NCBI RefSeq assembly: GCF_003990725.2
Contig: NZ_CP030064.1
Span: forward strand, 248,001 to 312,000
Length of the DNA stretch: 64,000 nucleotides
DNA from: Halorubrum sp. PV6
Lineage (GTDB): Archaea; Halobacteriota; Halobacteria; Halobacteriales; Haloferacaceae
Reading direction: 5' to 3'
Shown here one piece after another: positions 18,081 to 28,254 of the stretch. Below the pieces are notes generated by a model. It saw only the letters and a program-made list of their open reading frames with translations. It made no database searches and was not told where the DNA came from. Position 1 is the first letter of the stretch. Each line of letters opens with the position of its first letter. The translations under genes and the position numbers were made by a program.

Positions 18081-18581
18081 CTAGGCGTCGCCGGTGTCCT
18101 GCGGGGGGAACAGCGGAACCGGGTCTTCGTGGTCGAACTCGATCCGCTCGTCCCCGGACAGCGGGTGGACGTACGTCGTCATCACGTCGCCGGCCCGAAC
18201 GCGGCTGAGCATCCGGTCCGCCTCGGTGACCCGGTAGTACAGCGGGAGACAGAGCGCGGCCTCGGTCGCCGTCGACCGGAACACCAGCGTGAGATAGACG
18301 ATCCCGTTTTCGTGCGCGCGAAACGCCTCGAACTCGTCGAACCCGTCTGCTTCGACCAGCTCCGTGAGCCGCTCGAACTCCTCGCCCGACACCAACACGT
18401 CGAGGCCGACCGCCTCGTCGGTCGAGTCGCCGGGCGCGGGGACGGGAACCACGTCGCCGGGGACCGGCGCGAACGCCGTCCATCCGCGCTCGCGGTACTC
18501 CGCTGCGGTCGCGCGACACTCTTCGATAACGGTCGTCCACGCGTCGTCGTCGTCGGCGAGTGGATGCTCTTCGACGTCCAT
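18081..18581 (-). CDS. Uncharacterised protein, copy 1 of a family flanking both peptide transporter operons
   Basis: 166 residues; the ATG complement is at 18579-18581, and longer readings run into the divergent operon. It is acidic and soluble. The segment ATAAEYRERGWTAFAPVPGD, followed by VVPVP, aligns with the product of 32149-32604, as do the later strand-rich parts (VYLTLVFRSTATEAALCLPL). I recall such proteins only as haloarchaeal domains of unknown function. It is transcribed away from the DppDF operon across 106 bp, the same arrangement as its paralogue at the other end of the locus. Confidence 0.8.
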   Translation of the reverse strand: MDVEEHPLADDDDAWTTVIEECRATAAEYRERGWTAFAPVPGDVVPVPAPGDSTDEAVGLDVLVSGEEFERLTELVEADGFDEFEAFRAHENGIVYLTLVFRSTATEAALCLPLYYRVTEADRMLSRVRAGDVMTTYVHPLSGDERIEFDHEDPVPLFPPQDTGDA

Positions 18582-18687
18582 GCACGCCGTAGGCGGCCGG
18601 CGGCGGGTAAACCTTCGCTCCCCTTTGCTCGACCCGGCTGCCCTCGCAAGCCAAAGGTATATGGATAGACGGTCGGAATGACGGCCC

Positions 18688-21390
18688 ATGCCGCCTCTAC
18701 TTTCGCTCTCTGACCTCAGAACACAGTTCTCGACGGAGCGGGGACAGGTGAAGGCCGTCGACGGCGTTGACCTGGAGATCCGCGAAGGCGAGACCGTCGG
18801 GCTCGTCGGCGAGTCCGGCTCCGGGAAAAGCGTCACCGCCCTGTCGACGATGGGGCTCGTCGACGACCCCGGCGAAATTGCGGGTGGGTCCGTCGAACTC
18901 ACGGACGCCCGCCTCGCCGACGAACTCCGCGAGCGCTACGACACGTCGCGCTTCGTCGACGGCGACACGATCGACCTCACCGCCGCGCCGGAGGAGGCGC
19001 TCCGGTTCGTTCGGGGCCGCGAAGTGAGCATGATCTTCCAAGACCCGATGACCTCGCTCAACCCCTCGGTGACCGTCGGCGATCAGGTCGCCGAGAGCCT
19101 CAGACTCCACCAGTACGGCGGGCGTCGCAAGGACTCGTGGTTCAACGCCGTCCGCGAGATCCTCCCGAAGATCAGCCGCGACATGGACGAGGAGGTCCGA
19201 CAGGAGACCATCGAGGTGTTAGAGGAAGTCGGGATTCCGGAGCCCGGCTCGCGGGTCGACGAGTACCCGCACGAGTTCTCCGGCGGCATGCGCCAGCGGG
19301 TGCTCATCGCGATCGCGTTGGCCTGTCAGCCGGGGCTGCTCGTCGCCGACGAGCCGACGACGGCGCTGGACGTGACCATCCAAGCGCAGATCCTCGACCT
19401 GATCGACGACCTCCAGAGCGACTTGGGGATGTCGGTGCTGATGATCACCCACGACCTCGGCGTGGTGGCCGAGACGTGCGACCGCGTCGCGGTGATGTAC
19501 GCCGGCGAGATCGTCGAAGAGGGGCCGGTCGAGGAGATATTCGGGAACCCGTCGCACCCGTACACGTACACGCTCTTGGAGTCGCTCCCGAGCGAGGAGA
19601 AGGACCGCCTCACTCCGATCGAGGGGAACGTCCCCGACCTCATCGATATGCCCGCCGGCTGCCACTTCGCGGCGCGGTGTCCGTGGGCGACCGACGAGTG
19701 TACGAGCGGCGAGATCCCGTACCTCCAACACGGCCCTCAAGACGTCGACCACCGCTCGAAATGCATCATGGAGTCGTTCGACAAAGACGAGTACGGCGAC
19801 GACACCGTCGCGCCCGGCCGCGACCGGTCCATCGGCGAGCCGCTCGTCGAGATCGACGGCTTACAGAAGTACTACGACCAGACCGACGGCGTCCTCGACC
19901 GCGTCCTCGGGGCCGACGACCGCAGCGTGAAAGCCGTCGACGGCATCGACTTCACGATCAACCGCGGCGAGACGCTGGGGCTCGTCGGCGAGTCCGGGTG
20001 TGGCAAGTCGACCGCCGGCCGAGCGCTGTTGCACCTCACCGAGCCGACGGACGGTCGGGTCGTCTTCGCCGGGACCGACCTCACCGACCTCGACGGGTCG
20101 GCGCTGCGCGAACAGCGGAAGAACCTCCAGATGATCTTCCAGGACCCGCTCTCGTCGCTCGACCCCCGCCAGACGGTCGGCCAGACGATCCGGGAGCCGC
20201 TGTCGATCCACGACCTGCCCGAGAGCGACCCGGCGGTGACGACCGAGGCAGAGGTTACCGTCTCGGGGATCGACCGCAGTCGCGTCGACGTGACCGTCGG
20301 CGACGAGATCGACGCGGTCGTCGGATCGGGAAGCGGCGTGGCGACGGCCCACGTCGACGTGACGGTCGCTGACGGCGAGGTCGACGTGGACGTGCGCGAA
20401 CACCTCGGCGTCGAGGGGACCGTCGAACGCACCGACGCGGGCGACGTAGAGCGGGTCTCCGTGACGGTCTCCGCGGGCGACACCGACCGGCTCAGGCGCC
20501 GGCGCCGCGTCCGCCAACTGCTGGAGGCGGTCGGCCTCGAAGTCGGACAGTACGACCGCTACCCGCACGAGATGTCCGGCGGCCAGCGCCAGCGCGTCGG
20601 CATCGCGCGGGCGCTCGCGGTCGATCCGGAGTTCATCGTCGCCGACGAGCCGGTTTCCGCGCTCGACGTGAGCGTGCAGGCGCAGATCCTCAACCTGATG
20701 GAGGACCTGCAAGACCGGTTCGACCTGACGTACCTGTTCATCGCGCACGACCTGTCCGTGGTCCGGCACATCTCCGACCGCGTCGCCGTCATGTACCTCG
20801 GCGAAATCGTCGAGGTGGCGACCACGGACGAACTCTTCGCGGACCCGCGACACCCGTACACGCAGGCGTTGCTCTCGGCGATTCCCGAACCGGACCCGAC
20901 CGCGAGCACCGACGACCGAATCATCCTCGAAGGCGACGTCCCCTCGCCGATCGACCCGCCCTCGGGGTGTCACTTCCGCACCAGGTGCCCGAAGGTCATC
21001 CCGCCGGACGACCTCGACATCGAACAGGAGACGTACCGGGAGGTCATGGACTTCCGCCAGCGCGTCGAGCGCGAAGGGATCGACGTCGAGACCATCCTCG
21101 ACGGGACGGACGCCGGGCAGGTCGCGGCCGACGGTGGCGCGGCGACCGCTGCGGCCGGCGGCGACGGGGCCTCCCGCGCCGCGGTCGAGGCCGTCCGTGA
21201 CGCGCAGTTCGACCGAAACCCGGACGGGCGCGCCGGCGAGGTCGTCGACCGCGCCATCCGACTCGTCCTCGACGGCGAGTGGGAGGAGGCCGCGAGCGTC
21301 CTCGCCGAGACGTTCACGAGCGTCTGCGAGCGCGAAGAGCCCACGCTGCCCGACGACGACCACCCGGCCGCGTGTCACCTCGTGGAGTAA
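18688..21390 (+). CDS. dppDF: Fused peptide ABC transporter ATPase (DppD-DppF in one chain)
   Basis: 900 residues with two full Opp/Dpp-type nucleotide-binding domains. Domain 1 has Walker [18 protein letters not shown], signature [16 protein letters not shown] and the C-terminal [15 protein letters not shown] cluster. Domain 2 has [33 protein letters not shown] and a second [10 protein letters not shown] region. Between its Q-loop and signature, domain 2 carries an extra beta-rich, Val/Asp-rich stretch, about residues 514-600 (nt 20227-20490). It drives import by the permeases encoded at 23397 and 24413 and is first in its operon, ahead of the binding protein, which has its own promoter. Confidence 0.92.
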   Translation: MPPLLSLSDLRTQFSTERGQVKAVDGVDLEIREGETVGLVGESGSGKSVTALSTMGLVDDPGEIAGGSVELTDARLADELRERYDTSRFVDGDTIDLTAAPEEALRFVRGREVSMIFQDPMTSLNPSVTVGDQVAESLRLHQYGGRRKDSWFNAVREILPKISRDMDEEVRQETIEVLEEVGIPEPGSRVDEYPHEFSGGMRQRVLIAIALACQPGLLVADEPTTALDVTIQAQILDLIDDLQSDLGMSVLMITHDLGVVAETCDRVAVMYAGEIVEEGPVEEIFGNPSHPYTYTLLESLPSEEKDRLTPIEGNVPDLIDMPAGCHFAARCPWATDECTSGEIPYLQHGPQDVDHRSKCIMESFDKDEYGDDTVAPGRDRSIGEPLVEIDGLQKYYDQTDGVLDRVLGADDRSVKAVDGIDFTINRGETLGLVGESGCGKSTAGRALLHLTEPTDGRVVFAGTDLTDLDGSALREQRKNLQMIFQDPLSSLDPRQTVGQTIREPLSIHDLPESDPAVTTEAEVTVSGIDRSRVDVTVGDEIDAVVGSGSGVATAHVDVTVADGEVDVDVREHLGVEGTVERTDAGDVERVSVTVSAGDTDRLRRRRRVRQLLEAVGLEVGQYDRYPHEMSGGQRQRVGIARALAVDPEFIVADEPVSALDVSVQAQILNLMEDLQDRFDLTYLFIAHDLSVVRHISDRVAVMYLGEIVEVATTDELFADPRHPYTQALLSAIPEPDPTASTDDRIILEGDVPSPIDPPSGCHFRTRCPKVIPPDDLDIEQETYREVMDFRQRVEREGIDVETILDGTDAGQVAADGGAATAAAGGDGASRAAVEAVRDAQFDRNPDGRAGEVVDRAIRLVLDGEWEEAASVLAETFTSVCEREEPTLPDDDHPAACHLVE

Positions 21391-21619
21391 GTTCCGACGC
21401 TCTGATATGTGGGGCCCACGGGTGCCGCGAGAACGTGTCACAAACCCGTATGGATCCGATCGGCAGGGCCCCTTTGATCACACCGTATCCGACGCACAGC
21501 CCATAAAAAGCGGCGGCCGAAGCGACTTCGTGGCCCCGTCGAAGCCGACATCCGCAGATCGCGTTCGCGTTATTCGACATTACAGTTATCAGAACAGTCT
21601 CGACTGTCCGTTCGGTAGG

Positions 21620-21626
21620 TTTATAC
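21620..21626 (+). promoter_or_regulatory. TATA-like box before the peptide-binding protein gene
   Basis: TTTATAC about 27 nt upstream of the ATG at 21650, inside an AT-rich patch (21616-21645). The 259-bp gap after dppDF holds no gene I can see, so dppA probably has its own promoter. Confidence 0.5.
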
Positions 21627-21649
21627 TATATACTCTATAGGATACACCC

Positions 21650-23374
21650 ATGTCATCCCGAGACACAAACGTTTCGCGGAGAAAATTCCTTGGCGCCGCC
21701 GGTGGCGCCGCAGTGACGGTCGGCCTCGCCGGCTGTTCCGGTAACGGCGGCGACGGTTCGGACGGGTCTGACGGTTCGGACGGGTCCGATGGCTCGGACG
21801 GTTCGGACGGATCTGACGGCTCCGACGGCGGCGAGACCACCCTGCTCCGGTACGGCCGGGGGAGCCACTCGCCGACGCTGGACTTCCAGAACAGTACGAG
21901 CGGTGAGGTCGCGAAGGTGACCGAGCAGATCTACGACACGCTGATCAACTTCGAGCCGGGCGCGTCGACGCTCACGGACGGGCTCGCCTCCGACTACTCG
22001 CTCGACGGCCAGACGGCGACGCTCACGCTGAAGGAGGGCGTCACCTTCCACAACGGCGAGGAGTTCACCGCGCAGGACTTCGTGGCGACGTACCGCCGCT
22101 TCGTCGACTCGGAGTACGAGTACTACGGCGGCGACGACTACGTCTCCGCGTACGGTCCCTTCACGCTCGGCAGCTGGATCGACGAGATCCAGACGGAGGG
22201 CGACTACGAACTGACGATCCAGCTCACGCAGACGTACGCGCCGTTCCTGCGCAACCTGGCGATGTTCGCGGCCGCGGTCCACTCCGAGGCCGCCATCGAG
22301 GAGTACGGTACCGACCTCTCCGAGAACGCGGTCGGGACCGGCCCGTTCCAGCTCGACACGCTCGACGACACCAACGAGCAGGTCCGTCTCTCCGCGTACG
22401 ACGACTACTGGGGCGAGGGCCCGGAGATCGACGAGGCCGTGTTCGTCACGGTCGGCGAAAACTCCACGCGCGCGCAGTCGCTCGCGAGCGGCGAACTCGA
22501 CATCATCGACGGGATCGGCGCGCAGTCGTCCCAGCAGGTCGATGGCGCCGACGGCGTCGAGCTCGTCCGCACCGAGGGGATCAACATCGGCTACATGGCG
22601 TTCAACATCGCGGCGGTCGAGCCGTTCCAGGATCGTCGCGTCCGCCAGGCCGTCAGCCACGCGATCAACACGGAAGCGATCGTCAACCAGATCTACTCCG
22701 GGTTCGCGACGCAGGCCAGCCAGCCGCTCCCGCCGAACGTAATGGGACACAACGACGACATCGACCCGTACCCGTACGATCTTGAGAAGGCACAGAGCCT
22801 GCTTGAGGAGGCGGGCTACGGCGACGGCTTCTCCTTCGAGCTGGCGACGTTCCAGAACCCCCGCGGCTACAACCCCTCGCCGATCCAGACGGCCGAGACG
22901 GTCGCGTCCAACCTCGGCGAGGTCGGCATCGAAGTCGAAATCAACCAGCAGTCGTTCTCGCCGTTCCTCGAGTACACCGCGCAGGGTCGTCACGACGCGT
23001 GTTTCCTCGGCTGGTACACCGACAACGCCGACCCGGACAACTTCGCGTACGTGCTGCTTCACCCGCAGGTCGACGACAGCGAACTCACCGAGGGACAGGA
23101 CTGGGTCAGCTTCGACACCGAGGGGTACAACACGAGCAACCGCTCGGCGTGGGCGAACCAGGAGTACATGGACCTCGTCGAAGAGGGCCAGCAGACGACC
23201 GCGGAAAGCGAGCGCGCGGAGCTGTACAACGAAGCGATGCAGGTCGCTCACGACGAGGCGCCGTGGGTGTACCTGGACTACGCCGAAGAGCTTCGGGGTG
23301 TCGCTAGCCGGGTCAACGGGTTCCAGGTCTCCGCCATCAGCGGTCCGTACCTGAACCTGGTCTCGCTGGAGTAG
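21650..23374 (+). CDS. dppA: Peptide ABC transporter substrate-binding lipoprotein (SBP_bac_5)
   Basis: 574 residues. A Tat signal peptide (SRRKFLGAAGGAAVTVGLAGC) ends in a lipobox whose Cys anchors the protein outside the membrane. An 18-residue-plus Gly-Ser-Asp repeat linker follows. The mature part is a normal-order family 5 binding protein: LTLKEGVTFHNGEEFTAQDF, RQAVSHAINTEAIVNQIYSG, DPYPYDLEKAQSLLEEAGYG and the C-terminal APWVYLDYAEELRGVASRVN. Substrate is probably oligopeptides or nickel-like chelates; peptides are more usual. It precedes the two permeases. Confidence 0.9.
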   Translation: MSSRDTNVSRRKFLGAAGGAAVTVGLAGCSGNGGDGSDGSDGSDGSDGSDGSDGSDGSDGGETTLLRYGRGSHSPTLDFQNSTSGEVAKVTEQIYDTLINFEPGASTLTDGLASDYSLDGQTATLTLKEGVTFHNGEEFTAQDFVATYRRFVDSEYEYYGGDDYVSAYGPFTLGSWIDEIQTEGDYELTIQLTQTYAPFLRNLAMFAAAVHSEAAIEEYGTDLSENAVGTGPFQLDTLDDTNEQVRLSAYDDYWGEGPEIDEAVFVTVGENSTRAQSLASGELDIIDGIGAQSSQQVDGADGVELVRTEGINIGYMAFNIAAVEPFQDRRVRQAVSHAINTEAIVNQIYSGFATQASQPLPPNVMGHNDDIDPYPYDLEKAQSLLEEAGYGDGFSFELATFQNPRGYNPSPIQTAETVASNLGEVGIEVEINQQSFSPFLEYTAQGRHDACFLGWYTDNADPDNFAYVLLHPQVDDSELTEGQDWVSFDTEGYNTSNRSAWANQEYMDLVEEGQQTTAESERAELYNEAMQVAHDEAPWVYLDYAEELRGVASRVNGFQVSAISGPYLNLVSLE

Positions 23375-23396
23375 TCGGTCACTTCAGTCACCCTCG

Positions 23397-24416
23397 ATGT
23401 TTCCAAAGCGATTCGTCCTCAAACGGCTGCTGTTACTCGTCCCGGTCCTGATCGGAGTGGCGACGCTGGTGTTCTCCGTGCTCCACCTCTCGCCGGGAGA
23501 CCCGGCGCTCACCATCGCCGGGGAGCGCGCGAGCCAGGAGTTCGTCGAGCGCATCCGGTCCGACCTCGGACTCAACGACCCGATATGGGTCCAGTACGTC
23601 GACTTCCTCGGGAACGTCGTTCGGTTCGACTTCGGGGAGTCGTACATCATCAACCGGAACACGACCGTCCGGGAAGTGCTCTCGAACACGCTCCCCGTCA
23701 CGCTCGAACTGGCGCTGTACGGGCAGCTGTTCGGTATCCTGTTCGGTATCCCGCTCGGCGTTCTGAGCGCGGTCAAACAGGACACCTTCACCGACCACGC
23801 CACCCGTGTCGGCGCGCTCGCCGGCATCAGCGTCCCGATCTTCTGGAGCGGGCCGCTGCTGATCCTGCTCTTCGCGCAGGTCCTCGGCGTCCTTCCGACC
23901 AGCGGCCGGATCTCGTCGGTGTACAACGTCGCCGAGATCAGCGTGACCGGGATGGTGACTATCGACACGCTGATCGCCGGCAACTGGGAGATGTTCCGGT
24001 CGGCGGTCAGACACATGTTCCTGCCGTCGATCGTCATCGGCGTCTACTCGATGGCGCTCATCTCGCGGATGATGCGCTCGTCGATGCTGGAGGTCGTCAG
24101 GCAAGACTACATGCGAACCGCCCGCGCGAAGGGGCAAGGGGCGAAAATAACCGTCCTGAAACACGGGTTCCGCAACGCGTTGATCCCCGTCGTTACGATC
24201 ATCGGGATCCAGTTCGGCGGGCTGCTCGGCGGCGCCGTGCTGACCGAGACCGTGTTCGCGATCGGCGGGATCGGGACGCTCCTCGTCGAGGCGATCGAGG
24301 TCGGTGACTACCCGATCGTGCAGGGGACTGTCCTCACGTTCGCGTTCCTGTTTACCCTCGTGAACCTCGTCGTCGACATCACCTACTCGTACCTCGATCC
24401 GAGGATCCAACAATGA
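23397..24416 (+). CDS. dppB: Peptide ABC transporter permease, DppB type
   Basis: 339 residues, with six or so membrane helices. FVLKRLLLLVPVLIGVATLV and FSVLHLSPGDPA are the typical DppB/OppB opening, and the EAA loop is seen as YMRTARAKGQGAKITVLKHG. It forms the pore with the product of the next gene, whose ATG overlaps its stop (ATGA). A 22-bp gap follows the binding protein gene, consistent with one transcript. Confidence 0.92.
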   Translation: MFPKRFVLKRLLLLVPVLIGVATLVFSVLHLSPGDPALTIAGERASQEFVERIRSDLGLNDPIWVQYVDFLGNVVRFDFGESYIINRNTTVREVLSNTLPVTLELALYGQLFGILFGIPLGVLSAVKQDTFTDHATRVGALAGISVPIFWSGPLLILLFAQVLGVLPTSGRISSVYNVAEISVTGMVTIDTLIAGNWEMFRSAVRHMFLPSIVIGVYSMALISRMMRSSMLEVVRQDYMRTARAKGQGAKITVLKHGFRNALIPVVTIIGIQFGGLLGGAVLTETVFAIGGIGTLLVEAIEVGDYPIVQGTVLTFAFLFTLVNLVVDITYSYLDPRIQQ

Positions 24417-25342
24417 GCACGGAAACACTCAGAGACGGCGAGGGAGAGACGACGAGCCGCGGGATCGTCGACCGCGTTCGCGCCTCGCCGTTCCTCTCTC
24501 AGCTACTGTCGAACCGCCTCGCGCTGACCGGGATCGCGATCATCGTCGCGATGATCGTGATCGCGGTGTACGCCCGCCTGACGCTCGATCTCGAGGTCAT
24601 CTCTCGGTCGCAGCTCGGGACGAACCCGAACCGCGCCGCGCCGAGCCTGGGGTACCCGTTCGGGACCGACGGGCAGGCCCGCGACCTGCTCCCGCGCGTC
24701 GGATACGGCGCGTGGTACGCGATGCTGTTCGGAACGGTGACCGTCGGCGCCTCGACCGTGTTAGGGGTCGGTCTCGGCATTATCGCCGCCTACTACGGTG
24801 ACATCACCGACAACGTGATCATGCGGACGATGGACGTGCTGTTGGCGTTCCCCTCGCTGCTCTTGGCGCTCGCGCTCGTGTCCATCTTCCCGGACGAACT
24901 CGGCCTGTGGCGCGCGGTCGCGGCGCTGACGCTCGTGTACACGCCCCGGTTCGCCCGCGTCGTCCGCGGAGCGGCGCTCACGGTGTTAGAAAACGAGTAC
25001 ATCGACGCGACGGTCGCGCTCGGCGCCACCGACCCGCGAGTGCTGGTTCGGCACGTGCTGCCGAACTGTCTCGCGCCGATCACCGTCCAATCGACGCTGA
25101 ACTTCGGGCTCGCGATCATCGACCTGGCGGCGCTGTCGTTCCTCGGATTCGGCGCGTCGGCCGGGACGCCCTCGTGGGGACTCATGCTCTCGAACGGCGT
25201 GAATCAGGGCCTCCTCACCGGCGTCTGGTGGTGGTCGTTCTTCCCCGGCCTGTTCCTCGCGTTGACCGTCCTCGGGTTCAACCTGCTCGGGGACGGGATG
25301 CGAGACGCACTCGACCCCCGGATGCGGGAAGCGGTCGACTAA
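24413..25342 (+). CDS. dppC: Peptide ABC transporter permease, DppC type
   Basis: 309 residues. After a polar N terminus, SNRLALTGIAIIVAMIVIAV is helix 1. PFGTDGQARDLLPRVGYGAW is the periplasmic-loop motif of DppC, where haloarchaeal and bacterial proteins usually read GTDxxGRD. The EAA region is NEYIDATVALGATDPRVLVR. It pairs with DppB and is coupled to it by ATGA. Only 3 bp separate its stop from the next small gene, which therefore looks like part of the operon. Confidence 0.92.
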   Translation: MSTETLRDGEGETTSRGIVDRVRASPFLSQLLSNRLALTGIAIIVAMIVIAVYARLTLDLEVISRSQLGTNPNRAAPSLGYPFGTDGQARDLLPRVGYGAWYAMLFGTVTVGASTVLGVGLGIIAAYYGDITDNVIMRTMDVLLAFPSLLLALALVSIFPDELGLWRAVAALTLVYTPRFARVVRGAALTVLENEYIDATVALGATDPRVLVRHVLPNCLAPITVQSTLNFGLAIIDLAALSFLGFGASAGTPSWGLMLSNGVNQGLLTGVWWWSFFPGLFLALTVLGFNLLGDGMRDALDPRMREAVD

Positions 25343-25345
25343 CCC

Positions 25346-25693
25346 GTGTCGCTGGCGCTGGCCGTCCGTGAGCGCGGGCGGCTCGTCGGCGGCGGCGCCG
25401 TCGTCGGTGCGCTCGCAACGCCGCTCCTCGTCGGCGGGCTCGTCGCCGGCGCGGGGTACGTCCCGCTCGCGGCCGCGGAGCTGGCGTTCGCGTTCGGCGG
25501 CTTCTGGTTCGGCTTCGCGCTCCTCGGGTGGGCCGGGTCCGTCGCGTCCGGAGAAGCGATCGAGGCCGCACAGGAGCATCTCGACGTCGGGTCCGGCTGG
25601 ACCGAACGCCGTTCTCGGCGCGCGATGGCGCGCGTCGGCGGCTTCGGTGCCGGGATGATGATCGTTGCGCCGGTCGTCGGGACCGTCGTCTAA
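25346..25693 (+). CDS. Small membrane protein ending the first peptide transporter operon
   Basis: 115 residues from a GTG 3 bp after dppC. Four hydrophobic stretches are seen (GGGAVVGALATPLLVGGLVA, PLAAAELAFAFGGFWFGFALLGW and, near the end, GGFGAGMMIVAPVVGTVV). A polar segment with SGWTERRSRRAM lies between helices 3 and 4. I do not recognise it. Coupling to dppC suggests an accessory role in transport, but a read-through passenger is possible. It converges on the second operon across 22 bp. Confidence 0.65.
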   Translation: MSLALAVRERGRLVGGGAVVGALATPLLVGGLVAGAGYVPLAAAELAFAFGGFWFGFALLGWAGSVASGEAIEAAQEHLDVGSGWTERRSRRAMARVGGFGAGMMIVAPVVGTVV

Positions 25694-25715
25694 CGCGTCG
25701 GAACCGACGCTTCGC

Positions 25716-27038
25716 TTATAAATCCACGCCCGGCGCGTCGCGGTCGGCTTCCCATTCTTCGCGCGCCGCCTCCACGTCGTCCGGCTGTTCGCCCAGCAGG
25801 CACGCCGCGGGGTGGTCGCCCGCCGGCAACGCGGGCTCGACCGCCTCGCACGGCGACTGGTAGCGCTCCCGCAGCGTCGCCGCCGCGGTCTCGCGCTCTC
25901 CCTCGGCGAGCGCCCGAATCGCCTCGCGGACCGTCTCCTCGTCCGCGTCGGGCAGCGCCGTGTCGAACGCTTCGGTATAAATCGAGTCGGCGAACGCCGC
26001 CCGGTCCTCGCGGGTCGGGTCGCCGACCTGTTCCCACCGGAGGGCGACGTCGATGTCGCCGTTCTCGATCCGCGTGCGCAGTTCGCCGATTTCGCGGAAC
26101 GTCTCCTGCGGTATCGAAAGCCCCGGCGGCTGGATCAGCTCCGGGCACCGGGTCCGGAACGAACACCCGGAGGGCGGGTTCCGCGGCGAGGGCACGTCGC
26201 CGCGTATCGTCTCGATAGTGCGGTCCTGCTCGCCGGTCTCCGCCCGCGGCACGGAGTCTAAGAGCGCCTTCGTGTACGGGTGATCCGGGTCCTCGAATAT
26301 CTCCTCCGTGGGTCCGACTTCGACGACCTTCCCGAGGTACATGACGGCGACGCGGTCGGAGATGTGCCGGACCACGGACAGGTCGTGTGCGATGAACAGG
26401 TACGTCAGGTCGCGTTCCGCCTGCATGTCCGCGAGCAGGTTCAACACCTGCGCCTGCACGCTCACGTCGAGCGCGGAGACCGGCTCGTCGAGGACGATGA
26501 ACTCTGGATCGATGGCGAGCGCGCGGGCGAACCCGATGCGCTGGCGCTGACCGCCGGAGAACTCGTGGGGGTAGCGGTCGATCTGGTCCGCGGAGAGCCC
26601 GACCTCTTCGAGCAGCGACTCGGCGCGCTGCCGGCGCTCGTCCCCGGTCCCCACGCCGTGGATCGCGAGCGGCTCCGTGATTATCTCGCCGGCGGTCATC
26701 CGCGGGTCGAGACTGGAGAACGGGTCCTGGAACATCACCTGCGCCCGTCGCCTGAACGCGTCCATGTCGGCGCCGGAGAGGTCGAACACGGGGTCGCCGT
26801 CGAACGTCACCGACCCGCCCGTCGGCTCGCGGAGCCGCATCAGCGTCTCCGCGAGCGTCGATTTCCCGCACCCGGACTCGCCGACGACGCCGAGCGTCTC
26901 GCCTTCGCGGACCTCGAAGGAGACGCCGTCGACCGCCCGCACCGCCTCCGGCTCCGCGCCGGTCAGCCGGTCTAACAGCGTGTCGTTCTCGTAGTAGTAC
27001 TTCTCGAGACCGTCGACGGTGACGAGCGGGTCAGTCAT
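25716..27038 (-). CDS. dppF: Peptide ABC transporter ATPase, DppF type
   Basis: 440 residues. Walker A is [17 protein letters not shown], the Q-loop [16 protein letters not shown], the signature [16 protein letters not shown] and Walker [15 protein letters not shown]. The oligopeptide-type C-terminal extension has [16 protein letters not shown], then a tail ending in the [12 protein letters not shown] motif also found at the end of DppDF, so the two systems share this haloarchaeal C-terminal domain. It ends the second operon and starts inside dppD (8-bp overlap). Confidence 0.93.
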   Translation of the reverse strand: MTDPLVTVDGLEKYYYENDTLLDRLTGAEPEAVRAVDGVSFEVREGETLGVVGESGCGKSTLAETLMRLREPTGGSVTFDGDPVFDLSGADMDAFRRRAQVMFQDPFSSLDPRMTAGEIITEPLAIHGVGTGDERRQRAESLLEEVGLSADQIDRYPHEFSGGQRQRIGFARALAIDPEFIVLDEPVSALDVSVQAQVLNLLADMQAERDLTYLFIAHDLSVVRHISDRVAVMYLGKVVEVGPTEEIFEDPDHPYTKALLDSVPRAETGEQDRTIETIRGDVPSPRNPPSGCSFRTRCPELIQPPGLSIPQETFREIGELRTRIENGDIDVALRWEQVGDPTREDRAAFADSIYTEAFDTALPDADEETVREAIRALAEGERETAAATLRERYQSPCEAVEPALPAGDHPAACLLGEQPDDVEAAREEWEADRDAPGVDL

Positions 27039-28254
27039 CGCTTTCCTCCGTGGTCGGGGTGGGGTCGTCGCTCGCGCCCCTCGCGGCGTCTGCCGGCCTC
27101 GCGAGGCGCCCCTCGGGGACCGCGTCGACCTCGCTGTAGTCGCGCCCGGCGAGAACGCAGCGAGCCCGGTGGCCGTCGCCCACCTCGTACTCCGGCGGCC
27201 GGGTGAGACAGTCCGTCATGGCCTTCGGACAGCGGTCGGCGAAGTAACACCGGTCGGGCATGTTCGCGTCGACGAGGTCCGGCACGTTGCCCGCGATGGG
27301 TTCGAGCCGGTCGCCCGGCCGGTCGATATCCGGCACCGACCCCAACAACCCCTTCGTGTACGGGTGGACCGGGTCGTCGAACACGTCTTCGAGCGTCCCG
27401 CGCTCGACCACCTCGCCGGCGTACATCACGCTCACCCGGTCGGCGACGCGGGCGATGACGCCCAAGTTGTGGGTGATGAGGACGACGCTCATATCCAGCG
27501 TCTCCTGGAGGTCGGCCAGCAGGTCGAGGATCTGCGCCTGGATGGTCACGTCCAGCGCCGTCGTCGGCTCGTCGGCGACGAGCAGGTCCGGATCGCCCGC
27601 GAGCGCCTGTGCGATCATCGCCCGCTGTAACATCCCGCCGGAGAACTGGTGTGGATACTCCTCCGCGCGCTCGGCGGGGTCCGGGATGCCGACGCGTTCG
27701 AGCAGCTCGACCGCGCGGTCCCAGCTCGCCTCGGTGGTGTACGAGCGGTCGGGGAGGACGCTGTCGAGGAGCAGGCGTCCCAGCCCGTACCCCTGGGTCC
27801 GCGCTCGCGTCGAGCGCGGGTTCGCGCTCGCCCGCCGCTGTACCTCCGCCGCCTCGGCGATCTGCTCGCCGACCGTGAGCGCGGGGTTGAAACTGCTCAT
27901 CGGGTCTTGGAAGATCATGCTGAAGGCGGACCCGCGGAGCGACCGCCGCTCCGCCTCGGAGAGCCGGCGGAGGTCGACGAAGTCGCCGTCGACCGCCTCA
28001 GGCTGGTCGCCCCCGACCCGCTCTGCGAGGTCGGGGTTGTTGTACCAGATCTCGCCGCCCGTGATCGCCCCCGGCGACTCGACCAGATCGATGAGCGAGA
28101 GCCCGGTGACGGACTTCCCGCTGCCGGACTCGCCGACGACGCCGAGGACGGAGCCGGCCTCGACGGTGAACGAGACGCCCTCGACCGCGTTTATCTGCCC
28201 CTCCTCGGTGAAAAAGCGCGTCGAGAGGTCGCGGACGCGAAGCAGGTCGGTCAC
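27031..28254 (-). CDS. dppD: Peptide ABC transporter ATPase, DppD type
   Basis: 407 residues from a GTG overlapping the dppC stop (GTGA). Walker A is [17 protein letters not shown], the signature [16 protein letters not shown], Walker [14 protein letters not shown]. An insertion between Walker A and the Q-loop ([18 protein letters not shown]) is shared in position with domain 1 of DppDF. The C-terminal [14 protein letters not shown] region is the oligopeptide-transporter extension. It works as a heterodimer with DppF. Confidence 0.93.
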   Translation of the reverse strand: MTDLLRVRDLSTRFFTEEGQINAVEGVSFTVEAGSVLGVVGESGSGKSVTGLSLIDLVESPGAITGGEIWYNNPDLAERVGGDQPEAVDGDFVDLRRLSEAERRSLRGSAFSMIFQDPMSSFNPALTVGEQIAEAAEVQRRASANPRSTRARTQGYGLGRLLLDSVLPDRSYTTEASWDRAVELLERVGIPDPAERAEEYPHQFSGGMLQRAMIAQALAGDPDLLVADEPTTALDVTIQAQILDLLADLQETLDMSVVLITHNLGVIARVADRVSVMYAGEVVERGTLEDVFDDPVHPYTKGLLGSVPDIDRPGDRLEPIAGNVPDLVDANMPDRCYFADRCPKAMTDCLTRPPEYEVGDGHRARCVLAGRDYSEVDAVPEGRLARPADAARGASDDPTPTTEESDD

